From the NCBI GenBank assembly GCA_949358305.1, contig CASHSZ010000121.1, positions 22,501 through 86,500 on the forward strand: DNA of 64,000 bases. Direction: 5' to 3'. This DNA is from Strigamia acuminata. Lineage: Eukaryota; Arthropoda; Chilopoda; Geophilomorpha; Linotaeniidae. The notes under the pieces are model-generated. The model ran no database searches. It was not told where the DNA came from and saw only the letters and a list, made by a program, of their open reading frames with translations. Each line of letters opens with the position of its first letter. Positions within the stretch are counted from its first letter, which is position 1. This document shows positions 53,130 to 64,000 of the stretch, piece after piece. Both the position numbers and the translations under genes were made by a program.

Positions 53130-53683
53130 CGGTGTTGATCGTTTTTCGTTCGTCGAACTAATCCCGAATTTCTCTCGCAGGTGCTCCGTCTACACGACCA
53201 AAGAGGGCCTGGCCCGCAAAGAGCACGCTTGCTACCGGCACATCGCGAATGTCCTCCGAGGCGAGTCGGCGAGTTGGCGGATGAGCGCGTTTAAAGGGAC
53301 CACCAGCGCGCGAGAAGACCTGGTGACGGACCAACACGAGGCGTTGATCAGAGACAAGGCGGTGGTACGGGTTAACGAATCGTTCGCTCGTTCGTTTGTT
53401 TGTTCGCTCGTTTAAATTTCCATTCACGTTTCAGAGTCGATGGCTGGTTCGCAAGATCGAGGGTCTCTACGAAGCGGAGGTCGGTTTGCTTCCACCGAAA
53501 GGCATTCCCCGCATGCCGCCGGATCGTCTCGCGACGATAGTGCCCAAGGTCCTGGTCCCGGAGTACATGGTCCGGTTGATCGCGGCAACGGAGGATATCG
53601 ACCGAGACCACGCGGAGTTTCTATTGGAATACTGTGACCGTCCGCCGTATGCACTCGACGACCGGAGCTTCGAGTCGGTGTGA
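50077..53683 (+). CDS. PHD-finger/zinc-finger protein, right copy (nine exons, 961 residues)
   Basis: Exons: 50077-50297, 50364-50667, 50740-50985, 51082-51315, 51457-51525, 51598-52752, 52856-53079, 53181-53364 and 53435-53683. All joins keep frame with GT-AG sites. In order: an acidic start, an Asn/Gly/Asp tract, and a heptad helix (AMQAKINTLEVELEELRSN). Two C2H2-like fingers follow (C186-C189-H227-H232 and C269-C272-H282-H287), the first spanning a poly-Asp loop. Then come fourteen AEQRAKSA-type units, a basic region and an (Arg/Gln)-Ser tract. A C4HC3 PHD finger follows (C762, C767, C777, C780, H785, C788, C805, C808), then a C-terminal domain with LLPPKGIPRMPPDRLATIVP. PHD fingers usually bind histone tails and Arg-Ser tracts are nuclear, so a chromatin or transcription role is inferred. 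I recognise no known full-length homologue. Confidence 0.8.
51378..51440. repeat. (CT)n microsatellite in PHD-gene intron 4, right allele
   Basis: About 30 CT units followed by CACACACACAG, forming the polypyrimidine tract and acceptor. It is about a quarter of the left allele's length. Confidence 0.95.
51763..52097 (+). repeat. 24-bp coding minisatellite (AEQRAKSA), right allele
   Basis: Fourteen tandem 24-bp units in exon 6, five more than on the left; the reading frame is kept in both. Confidence 0.9.
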
Positions 53684-53941
53684 GCGAGCGAGCGAGCGAG
53701 CGAGCGACCGACCGACTTAGAACGACCGACCGACCGACCGACCAACCGACTTAGAACGAACGACCGACCAACCGACTTAGAACGACCGACCGACCGATTG
53801 ACCGACCGACCGACCGACCGACTTAGAATGACGCGAGCTGGACAGGCAGACAGCGAGCGAGCGAGGTGGACGACCGAACGCGCGAGCGACATCGACGACG
53901 TCGTCCGCGACCTATTTATTTATTTTTTTTATTTATTTTTT

Positions 53942-54020
<79 letters not shown>

Positions 54021-54375
54021 TTTTTCTCCATTCGTTCATTCATTCGTTCACCCATTCATTTATTTATTTGTTTATGTATACATACATACATACATATACA
54101 CATGTATATATATACATTTTGTTGTTGTGTTATCTGCTCTCTCGAATAAATCAGCGAGTAAACCACACGCCTCGCCTCTCTCTCTCTTCATTTCTTCTCA
54201 AAAACGTTCAAATCAACCTACGAGGTTGAAACAAACAAAAAAGAAAGAAACCCGAAGTAAAGTAAAGTAAAGTAAAGTAAAGTAAAGTAAAGTAGAGTAG
54301 AGTAGAGTAGAGTAGAGTAGAGTAGAGTAGAGTAGAGTAGAGTAAAATAGAGCACTCGAACCGAAAGCGACGAAA
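53684..54375. repeat. Microsatellite block, right arm
   Basis: (GACC)n with TTAGAACGA interruptions (53690-53826), (TTTA)n (53911-54020), TACA/TATA repeats (54078-54116), then AAGTA and AGAGT pentamers (54253-54343). No gene is seen. Confidence 0.85.
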
Positions 54376-55550
54376 TTCCAGACGACCACGAAGACGCTTT
54401 ATCTTCGGCCCCGGGTGGCCGAGCGGGCAGGGTGACCTGCCGCACGGAGCTGGTGACCGAAGGTTCGCGTCCCGCTCTCCCCCGACTTTTCGTTGGCAAC
54501 ATTGAATGATTGATTTGTATTAGTTGGTTTATTATACTGTGACAAGTTCTTGAAAATACTACTCTTCCGCAAGACTCGCGGGAGGGGGGGTCGAAGGTAT
54601 CGGCCCTTCTTTATTTTATTTCATTTTATTTTATTCTATTTTTAATTTTATTTCCACCTACCTATCTACCCGTCTGTTTATTTATTTGTTTATTTATTTG
54701 TTTATTTATTTATTTATTTATTTCTTTCTTTCTTTCTTTCTTTCTTTTTTCTTCCTTTCGTCTCTTTTCCTCTCGTTCGTTCGGCCAAAATGAAACGAAT
54801 ACTCGAATCGGAAGCGACGAAATTCTAGACGACCACGAGGACGCTTTATCTTCGGCCCCGGGTGGCCGAGCGAGTAGAGTGACCTACCGCACGGAGCTGG
54901 TGACCGAGAGTTCGAGTCCCGCTCTCCCGACTTTCCGTTTCTCCGAAATTATTCGGTAACATCTCTTTCTTTCTTCGTAATTACTCGTTATCGTACTAGT
55001 GGTTTATTAATACATTCTCATGGGCAATACTCTCCCGCAAGACCCGCGGGAGGGGGGGTCGAAGGTATCGGCCCTTCTTTATTTTATTTCACTTTATTTT
55101 CATTATTTTTTTTTTTCTATTTATTTTTTTTATTTCCACCCATTTATCTATTTATTCATTTATTCATTCGCGTCTCTCTTTCGTTCATTTGGCCAAAGTG
55201 AAGTAGAATAGAGTACTCGAATTGGGGCCGACACAATTCCAAGCCACTACGAGGGCGGTTTATCTTCGGCCCCGGGTGGCCGAGCGGGTAGGGTGACCTG
55301 CCGCACGGAGACGTGGACCGAAAGTTCGAGTCCCGCTCCCGCCGACTTTTCATTTCACCGATGTTTTCTCAGAAACCCTTCTTCTATGATTGATTTGTTA
55401 CAAATGAGTACTTTACTAACGCATTCTCATGAATACTACTCTCTCGCAAGACCCGCGGGAGGGGGGGTCGAAGGTATCGGCCCTTCTTTATTTTATTCGA
55501 CCTCCCTCCTCTCGTTCTTTTATTTTATTTCATTCCACTTTTTTATTTTA
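54376..55550 (+). repeat. Cluster of three tRNA-derived SINE-like units, right arm
   Basis: tRNA-like heads are at about 54397-54480, 54846-54929 and 55266-55348, with A box TGGCCGAGCGGG (or GAGCGAG) and B box GTTCGAGTCC. The first unit's B box reads GGTTCGCGTCC. That unit combines the head of left unit 4 with the body of left unit 3, marking a deletion between neighbouring units. Confidence 0.75.
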
Positions 55551-55950
55551 TTTATTTTTTTTACTTATTTCTTTCCATTCTTCTCTCTTTTTATTCATTC
55601 ATTCATTCATTCATTCATTCATTCATTCATTCATTTATTTGGTTCGTTTTGTTTTTATAAATACAGTCCGCGTCGTCAGGTGCCGCTCTACAGAGTTTGC
55701 GCCGCAGCAAAACAACACCCATTCCTACCTTTGACCCCGCTCGACGGCGTCATTCAATCCGCACGCACCATCGTCGAAAAAGAAAGAAAAAGAAACGAGA
55801 AACGAGAAATAAACCAATAAAGAAAGACGAGCCAGCCGACCGACCAACTTTCCCGGTTCGTGTTTATTAATTTATTAATCAATTAATTGATTAATTGATT
55901 GGTTGGCTAAACGACCGTTTCGTCCGTTCGTTCGTTCGTTCGTTTAAGCC

Positions 55951-57550
55951 ATGACGGACGGTTTCCCCAAAACGGACGCGGGCGCGCGCGTGTGGGTCGC
56001 CGCGACGACGTCGTACCGGCAGGACGTCGGTTTCGCCGGCGGGACGCCCGGCTACTGCGGTCGCTGCGTGCCGAGCAGCTCGGAGTTCGATTACTTCGAG
56101 GAGCTGTTCGGCGAGGCGGCCCGTTTCATCGTGACCGCGACGAATCGAGCCATCCGGAGAGAGGCGAGAGAGGAGGAAATGGCGCGAGCGCAGGTGCCGA
56201 GAAAAAAACAACGGTGACGATCCGCGACACTCACTCTCACGCTCGTTTTCGTTTTCGTTTTCGTTCTAGGTGCTCGCCGCGTCGCGGCCACGGCCACGAG
56301 GTCCAAAGTCCAGACGAACGACGGCGGCGACGACGACGACGACTGCTGCCGGTGGGAGCGTCGTGGCCGTTGCCGGTGGCAGCGGCACCCGACCCGGGGC
56401 GCGGTGCGCGGACCTGAGGGTGCGCCTCACCGCGGGCGACCGGGGGGCGGCCGACGCGGCCGCTCGACGACAATTAGCCCTTCCTCCCCTTCCTCCTCCT
56501 CCTCCTCCTCCTCCTCCTCCTCCTCCTCTTCCTCGGCAGAGGGCACGTGGGCCGGTTCGACCCCTGGCGCTGGACGAGCTGTACGCGTACCTGGGCATTC
56601 TCGTGCTCACCGGTTACAACCGACAGCCCGAACTGCGCCACTACTGGCAGGGCGACAGGCCCGGCGATCTCGGCGCGCCGGCCGTCCGACGAGCGATGAC
56701 GCGCCAACGGTTCGAAGAGGTTTCGCGTTATCTCCACTACAGCACGCAGCCGTCGTACCAGCGGCTGCGCGTTGGCGGGTCGGCGGCCGGCTCCGACGGC
56801 GGCAGCACGACGGGAGAGAGGGCGGCGTTCTTGAAGGAACGCGAACGAGACGACGGCACGACGAAAGTCCGTTTGTTCGCCGATCTGGTGAACAAGCGCT
56901 TTCGCGCGTGCCGCGAGCCCAGCCAAACTCTCTGCGTCGACGAATCGATGATCGCCTACCGGGGTCGATCGGAGATGAAGGTGCGTGCGGGGGTCGCCCT
57001 CCGATCTCGTTTTTCTCTAACGTTCGTTCTTTCTTTCTTTCTTTCTTTCTTTCTTTAACGTTCTTCCCAGGTCCGTCAACCGGCCAAGCCCATCAAATGG
57101 GGCTTCGAGTTGTTCACACTATGCGACGCGGGCACCGCCTACGTGCTGAACGACGAGGCGCACATCGGCAAACGCGCCAAAATGTTCTTCGACCCGGACG
57201 AGGAGCCGGAGCCAGAGTGAGTCACTTCGTCGTCGCTGTTTCTCTCCTTCGTTCTCACAATTCCTTCTTTTTCTTTTCTCTTTTTTTCGTTTCCAGGTAC
57301 CCGGGCAGCATCATCGGACGCATCGTCGTCTACGTCGCCAGGCACTACCTCGGCAAAGGGCACACGATTGCGTGCGACAATCGATTCACGTCCGCCGTGC
57401 TGTTCGAGCACCTCTTTGCCCGCCACAACACAATGGCCGTCGGGACGCTGCGGTCCAACGCGGCCCAAATGCCGCCCGACCTCCCGGACCCCAAGCGGTA
57501 CCGAGCCAACGCGAGAGGTAAACCGCCCGCTCGCTCTTCGCATCGTCGGC

Positions 57551-57646
<96 letters not shown>

Positions 57647-58371
57647 CGATTGATTGATTGATTTCACTTCTTTTTTATTCATAGGCGATTTCCTGCATCG
57701 TCAGAGTGGCCGACTGTTGCTTACCTGGTGGAGGGACACGACGACCGTGAGTCTGCTCAGCACGAACGTCGACCCGTTGGCGGCGCCCGGGCACGTCTCC
57801 CGTCGCATCGGCGGCAACAGGGTGGACGTCCGTTGCCCGGCGCCCGCGCTTTCGTACACGCGCAATTTCCACTGGGTGGACGTGCTGAACAGGCTGGTCT
57901 CCTCGTTCCGCATCGGGCGCCGTTCCCCGTACTGGCACCGGTACTTCTTCTTCCACAAGCTGAACCAAGGTGAGCGGGGCGCCGTTTGCCACCGATTAAT
58001 CCGTCGCTAATTAATTCTCGCTTCTCTTCTCTTCTCTTCTTCCAGTGTGCGTCAACGCCCGAATCAATATGCTCGAGGCGACCTCGGGCGCGCGAGGCGG
58101 CCGATCGCAGCTGCAGTTCAGGAGAGCGCTCGCCACCCAACTCGTGTCTCGACGGGAGGGGGCCGTGCCGGGCGCGGCCCCCGCGCCCGGCGGACCCGTC
58201 GTCCACCGGCTCGAACACACGTCCAAGAGCAAGCGGTGCAAGGTGTGTTACGTGCGCCGCAAGGAACGGCACGAGAGCAGTTGGTGGTGCGTCCCCTGCG
58301 AAATCAACCTGTGCCGGCCGAAACACGGTCGCGATTGTTTTCAGATCCACGTGGCCGGCGCGGACAAGTGA
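55951..58371 (+). CDS. piggyBac-family (DDE_Tnp_1_7) transposase, intact right copy (six exons)
   Basis: Exons 55951-56193, 56270-56980, 57071-57216, 57297-57517, 57685-57969 and 58046-58371 give 643 residues with consistent phases. The N-terminus has an Ala/Thr-rich and poly-Pro linker, then LALDELYAYLGILVLTGYNR, typical of the domain. Candidate catalytic Asp residues are D305 (CVDESM), D394 (ACDNRFTS) and D506 (FHWVDVLNR), matching the family's three-Asp layout. The C-terminus has a Cys/His-rich zinc domain (KRCKVCY..., WWCVPCEINLC, KHGRDC). Active piggyBac elements are usually intronless with TTAA sites and terminal repeats. Here there are five introns and no TTAA-flanked inverted ends were found, so the gene may be domesticated or part of a larger element. 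Cut-and-paste function is known for the family; activity here is unproven. Confidence 0.9.
57554..57660. repeat. (ATTG)n microsatellite filling transposase intron 4, right copy
   Basis: About 27 ATTG tetranucleotides between the gtaaac donor at 57518 and the atag acceptor at 57684, interrupted once by GATCG. Confidence 0.95.
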
Positions 58372-58699
58372 CCGCGACGTTTCCACGACCGAGCGCGCGC
58401 CGACGCTCGGGCGGCCAACCGGCCGGTTAATTTTGTTTTATTTCATTCCTCCATTTGCCAGAACGCGGCGGAGTAGTTTTGTTTGTTTTGCTTATTTATT
58501 TATTTATTCATTTATTCCATTTTTTTTGTAAGTTAATTTTATTATTTATTAACAAAGGCAACAATGACGACGTATTGTCGATGCCGACAAAGAAAAAGAA
58601 AAAAAAGAAAACAAACGAACAAATCAATAAAAACGAACAAAAACAGACAAGTGAAACGAAAACGTGTGAATTAATTAGCTCGATCGGCCAACCAATCAA
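58372..58699. other. Intergenic spacer between convergent genes, right arm
   Basis: Mirror of 6914-7241; AT-rich with AAAC/TTTA repeats and AATAAA strings. No gene is seen. Confidence 0.6.
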
Positions 58700-60274
<1,575 letters not shown>

Positions 60275-60585
60275 CTGAAAATGGCGTCGAGAGAAAAAAT
60301 CTGCCGCGTGGCCGGAAAAAGTGTACCCTCTCTCGCGGATGCGACTGTCTGTCTGTCTGTCAGTCAGTCAGTCAGTCAGTCAGTCAGTCAGTCCGTCAGC
60401 TGACGACACGAAAAATAAAAAACAAACGAGCAAACGAACGAACAAATAAATAATAGTAATAATAATAATAATAATAATAATTATTAAACAAAAAATAATT
60501 AATAACCGGTAACTAATTAACGACGATTAACAACGGCGAGAATGAATGGTAACGACGGCGAACGTTGTCGTTGAAATTGGCGGCG
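60275..60585. other. Upstream region of the Glu-Pro gene, right arm
   Basis: Probable promoter region. (CAGT)n and (CTGT)n tetranucleotides lie at 60346-60395, followed by ATT repeats to 60485. It diverges markedly from the left counterpart (about 5090-5281) up to exon 1. Confidence 0.5.
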
Positions 60586-61385
60586 CTTTATCATCGGCCC
60601 CGAGTGGCCGAGCGGGCAGGGTGACCTGCCGCACGGAGCTGGTGACCGAGGGTTCGAGTCCCGCTTCCCGCCGATTTTTCATTTCTGGCAAAAACTGTAT
60701 CACAGAAACACTTATATCTATCTTAACATTGTCGTGTCTATTGCACGGTTGTGCGCCATTCTTTCTCTTCAGATAGTGAGGCACACTCTCTCGCGAGGTT
60801 GCGAGAGGGTGGGGGGGAGTCGGAAGATTCGGCTCTCCTTTTGTTTTTATTTTTTTCGTTCATATTTTTGTTTTTATTTCTATTCTTTTTCTCTTCTCTT
60901 CTCTTCTTTTTTTTTCTTCTCTTTTCTTTTTTTTTTGTTTTTTCCTCCCCGAGATTCGAACGGGGCTGCCGAGTCGAGTTGGGTTAAAACAGAAAAGGAA
61001 GAAATTCGAAGCGACGAAATTCTAGACGGCCACGAGGACGGTTTATCTTCGGGCCCGGGTGGCCGAGCGGGCAGGGTGACCTGCCGCACGGAGTTGGTGA
61101 CCGAGAGTTCGAGTCCCGCTCCCGCCGACTTTTCATTTCCGACAAAGCTGTATTGTCAAACACGCATTCACAGCATTTCAGTTGATATTGCCAAATATTG
61201 TGCCGTTCCAGTTTGGTCCCTTATTATTTCGAGATGGTGATGATGAACACTCTCCCGCGGGGTTGCGAGGGGGTGGGGGAGAGTCGAAAGATTCGGTTCT
61301 CCTTTTGTTTTTATTTTTATTTTTATTTTTATTTTTATTTATTTTGTTTTATTTTGTTTTATTTTTTATTTTTTAATTTTCAATT
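60586..61385 (+). repeat. Cluster of two tRNA-derived SINE-like units, right arm
   Basis: Heads at about 60592-60677 and 61045-61128. Each is followed by a body, then the block CTCTCGCGAGGTTGCGAGAG or CTCCCGCGGGGTTGCGAG, and a TTTTTA-rich tail. The first unit joins the head of the left third unit to the body of the left second unit. Confidence 0.74.
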
Positions 61386-61919
61386 TTATTTTATTTTTCT
61401 CCCCCCCGTCGATCATCGTCACCACCGTCTCGTGTGGCGGTCGGGTGAAAAGAAAAAAAAAAGAAAACCCTTTGCATCACCTCACCGCGATGTGCCGGAA
61501 GGGCGTCTGAGAACCCACTCGCCCATTCTCAGCGGCCGCATTTTCCAATTTTCGCCACCGGATGTCGCGCTCGCGTCACGCTCGTCCGTATCCCTCTCAT
61601 CCCCACTCGTTGATTGACCTACTGGCTTCTTCGTCTCCCCTTTCGTCGCTCCTGCCGAGAAAGGTAAGCGAGATCGTCAATCGGATCGGGTCGGGTCGGA
61701 CCGAAACCAACTCGACCGATCGACACGCGTCCTCCCGTTTCTCGGACGCCGACGCGCGACCGGGGTTAATTGATTAGTTTGGTTCGGTTCGGTTCGGTTC
61801 GGTCCGATCGGCGAATTTTCTCTTTCGTACGTTCGTTCGTTCGCTCACTCGTTTGTTTGTTTATTTAAATCTAGTCATTCCATTTGTCCATCAGCATCCT
61901 CATCGCCTCCGCCGCCGAC
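61386..61919. other. Spacer upstream of the Ala-rich gene, possible 5' exon
   Basis: 61562-61663 is an open 34-codon stretch from an ATG ending at a gtaagc donor. A tcag acceptor at 61891-61894 could splice it to the next exon as a 5' UTR or alternative start, but the left arm lacks that AG. A GGTTC repeat lies at 61779-61804. Confidence 0.45.
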
Positions 61920-62653
61920 ATGTCGGGACATCGCCGCGACCATCCTTCGTAAGTTTCGCGACCGTTTAGTTAGTCAGTCAGTCAGTCAGTCAGTCGGTTA
62001 GCTAGTTGGTTAATCGACCAGCCAACCGACCGACTTTCTTTTATCTTTATTTTTTTTTTTCTAAGGATTCCACCGCCGCCGCCGCTGCCACGCTCCATGG
62101 TCGAGTGGAACCTGGGCGCGGGACGGGGCAGGGCGTCCCGATGGGCCGGCCGCGCGGCCCGCGGCTACCCGTGAGTACCGTGATCGATCAATTACTTGAT
62201 TTATTTATTTATTTTAATTTCTTTTGGTTTTTTTTTTTTTTTTTTTTTTTTAGAATTCCACCGCCACCCATCACGCCGGACATGGAGGTGATCGGCGCGG
62301 CGGTGGATGCGGCCGGTCGCTCCGCCGCGGCGTGCAGGGCGGCCGAGGGCGTCGCCCGCGCCCTCGAGTTTCCCGTTCCAGAGGTGGCCATGGCGGTGGG
62401 CACGACGTCGGTGGTCGTGGCGGCCCGCCTGGCCACGTGGGCGACCCGCGCGGCCTTCAGCTCGGTCGCGGCGGCCGTAGCGGTGGTCGCGGCCACGACG
62501 GGCAACGAGGAGGCGGTCGACGCCGTCGTCACGGCGGCCGGTGCGGTCGGGGCGGCCGAGGCAGCCACCATCGCCGTCGACGAGGCCGCGACGGCGGTAG
62601 AGGCGAGCGCGCGAGGACTCCGTCGTCGCCGCGCCAGGAGCTCAACGATGTAA
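61920..62653 (+). CDS. Ala-rich helical protein of unknown function, right copy (three exons, 177 residues)
   Basis: Exons 61920-61948, 62066-62170 and 62254-62653. The protein starts MSGHRRDHPS, has two IPPPP-headed modules, then a long Ala/Val/Thr-rich helix-prone region (EVIGAAVDAAGRSAAACRAA; VVVAARLATWATRAAFSS) and ends RRRRARSSTM. Against the left copy it has Pro for Ser in the MGR-x-RGPR segment and Arg for Cys near the end. The overlapping Gly/Arg-rich frame was rejected on codon bias. A signal for membrane insertion or secretion is not evident. Confidence 0.64.
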
Positions 62654-63001
62654 CCTAACCACCACCACCATCGCTCCTCGTTCCATTTTTCAATTTTTCA
62701 ATTTGTTAATTTGTCAATTTTTCGGTCGTCTTTCAATGTTTCTTTAAAATTTTCAGTTTTTTTTTTTAATGTTTTAATGTGCAAATGTATAAACGATGTA
62801 TAAAGAATGTATAAACAAATATAAAAACGAACAACATTTGTTTTTTTTTTTTTTTTTTTTTTTTTTGCGCATTTTATTTTTTGGCCTCAAATCGGCAACG
62901 AGGGGAAAAAAAAAAAAAAATAATAATAATAATATGATACCGCGGAACACCTGTCCACAGTTCACACGGGGAATGAACAGACAAATAAATGAACAAGTAG
63001 A

Positions 63002-63040
<39 letters not shown>

Positions 63041-63068
63041 ACAAATAAAATTCTCTCGGCCGCCACCC
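62654..63068. other. Noncoding spacer between convergent genes, right arm
   Basis: Mirror of 1969-2376, with T and A homopolymers (62841-62866, 62908-62920) and (AAAT)n at 63002-63044. No gene is seen. Confidence 0.6.
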
Positions 63069-63720
63069 TCAATATTCGATCGAAGAATTTCCGTCGTCGC
63101 CACCGCCGCCGTCGGCCGCCCCCTCGTCGCCCTCGGTCTCGTCCGCATAGTCGTCCGCCATCGGGTCCGTGTCATCGTCCACCATCTCCACCGGCTCCAC
63201 CGGCTCCACCGGCTCCACCGGCTCCACCGGCTCCACCGTCTCCACCCGCTCCGCCGCTTCCAGCAACCTCCCCTGCATTTCCTCCAGCATCCTCTCGAAT
63301 TTCTCCTCCACTCTCTTCAACGTGCTCTCGAATCGCTTCTCCAGTCTCTCCAGCATCGCTTTCAGCATCTCCTCCGTCCTCGCCACCACCCCCTCGACAG
63401 TCGTCTCCGGCGTCGCACCCTCGCTCTTCTTTTCGCCCGACCGTGACGGCAATGGCGGCGGCAGCGGTCGCGCTGACGCGCCCCCTCGACGCGACTGGAA
63501 GAAAAAAATAAAATAAAATAAAATAAAATAAAATAAACAAATTGAACCGGATTGAAAAATGTCGGGACGCGGTACGGACCCTCTTGATCTTCGTGGGATC
63601 GTTGGTTTTCTTTCCGCACTTGGGCTCGTCGAATCCGCCGGCCTTCGCGAGGTCCCACCCACCAAGCCCCGGAAACCTGACGCGCCGCGTACGAGCGGTG
63701 GGCGTTCTTTTTTCTTCCAT
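63069..63720 (-). CDS. Coiled-coil protein with acidic tail, intact right copy (188 residues)
   Basis: Minus-strand exons 63580-63720 (47 codons) and 63069-63494 (141 codons plus stop), phase-0 join, with a TTTTA-repeat intron. In order: a basic N-terminus (EEKRTPTARTRRVRF), a Pro-rich linker, and a heptad helix with L/M/F at core positions (EEMLKAMLERLEKRFES, VEEKFERMLEEMQGRLLE). Next come five Val-Glu-Pro units and an acidic, Gly-rich tail ending SSIEY. Probably an oligomerising protein; no family recognised. The left copy (1334-1968) is frameshifted. Confidence 0.75.
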
Positions 63721-64000
63721 TCGTCTATTAGTATTGTAAATAAAGAAATAAATAAATAAATAAATAAATGAATGAACGGAAAAGAAAAAAAAAAAAAAAA
63801 AAAAAAAAACAAACAAACAAACAAACAAAAACAAAGACAAAGACAAAAAAAATAACGAAACAATGGCCGCGCGAACGACCCGGGCAAATGCTCGAGGGAA
63901 AAAACGAACAAACAAACAAACAAACAAACAAACAAACAAACAAACAAACAAACAAACAAAAAATAAAGTAAGGAAGGTTAAACCGAGTTACCTCCGAGCG
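63721..64000. repeat. Microsatellite-rich outer end of the right arm
   Basis: (AAAT)n, an A run of about 28 (63781-63808), and (AAAC)n at 63810-63830 and 63905-63958. The last bases, GTTACCTCCGAGCG, pair with the left arm at about 993-1006. The corresponding left tracts are longer. Confidence 0.9.

Noticed and set aside
60592-60677. Functional Leu/Ser-type tRNA gene
   Set aside because: A and B boxes are good, but the acceptor-stem halves do not pair, and copies sit in tandem with repeat tails, as expected of tRNA-derived repeats.
62332-62658. Gly/Arg (RGG)-rich reading frame, also at 2471-2698 on the left minus strand
   Set aside because: Its third codon positions are not G/C-biased, whereas the overlapping Ala-rich frame is almost uniformly so. 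A left/right difference gives a stop in the RGG frame but is silent in the Ala-rich frame.

Overview
This is eukaryotic nuclear-type DNA. The genes have GT-AG introns with T-rich acceptors and strongly G/C-biased third codon positions. Microsatellites and homopolymers lie in almost every intron and spacer. There are tRNA-derived repeats, LTR retrotransposons and a multi-exon piggyBac-family transposase gene. The copia element's primer-binding site is an 18/18 complement of an animal-type initiator-Met tRNA 3' end, so an animal host is likely. I cannot name the species.

The window is dominated by one huge imperfect palindrome. The left arm runs from about 993 to 37605. The right arm runs from about 41811 to the window end at 64000, where base 64000 pairs with base 993. 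A 4.2-kb AT-richer spacer lies between them and holds a gag-only LTR-retroelement fragment. From the outside in, each arm carries: a small coiled-coil/acidic gene; an Ala-rich three-exon gene; a cluster of tRNA-derived SINE-like repeats; a Glu-Pro-repeat coiled-coil gene; a piggyBac-family transposase gene; a second SINE-like cluster; a 961-residue PHD/zinc-finger gene; a tandem array of about 0.6-kb units; a short acidic gene; and a palindromic satellite built on CGGCCCGTTAACGGGCCG. An intronless thymidine kinase lies just outside the left arm; its partner, if any, would be beyond the right edge of the window.

The arms are nearly identical in coding sequence but differ structurally. A complete 7,189-bp Ty1/copia element sits in the left transposase gene, with a 5-bp target duplication; the right arm keeps the empty site. 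The left coiled-coil gene has a 1-bp frameshift. The tandem noncoding arrays are shorter on the right: SINE-like clusters 3 to 2 and 4 to 3, 0.6-kb units 11 to 6, satellite 3.9 to 1.4 kb. Hybrid units mark the recombination points. Three protein-coding repeats have also changed length.

The main candidates for something undescribed are the palindrome itself, its linked set of apparently uncharacterised intron-rich genes around an intron-bearing piggyBac transposase, the cassette-swapping 0.6-kb array, and the palindromic higher-order satellite. Whether the unit is a giant mobile or virus-derived element, an ampliconic chromosomal palindrome, or two haplotypes joined by the assembler cannot be settled from this window.
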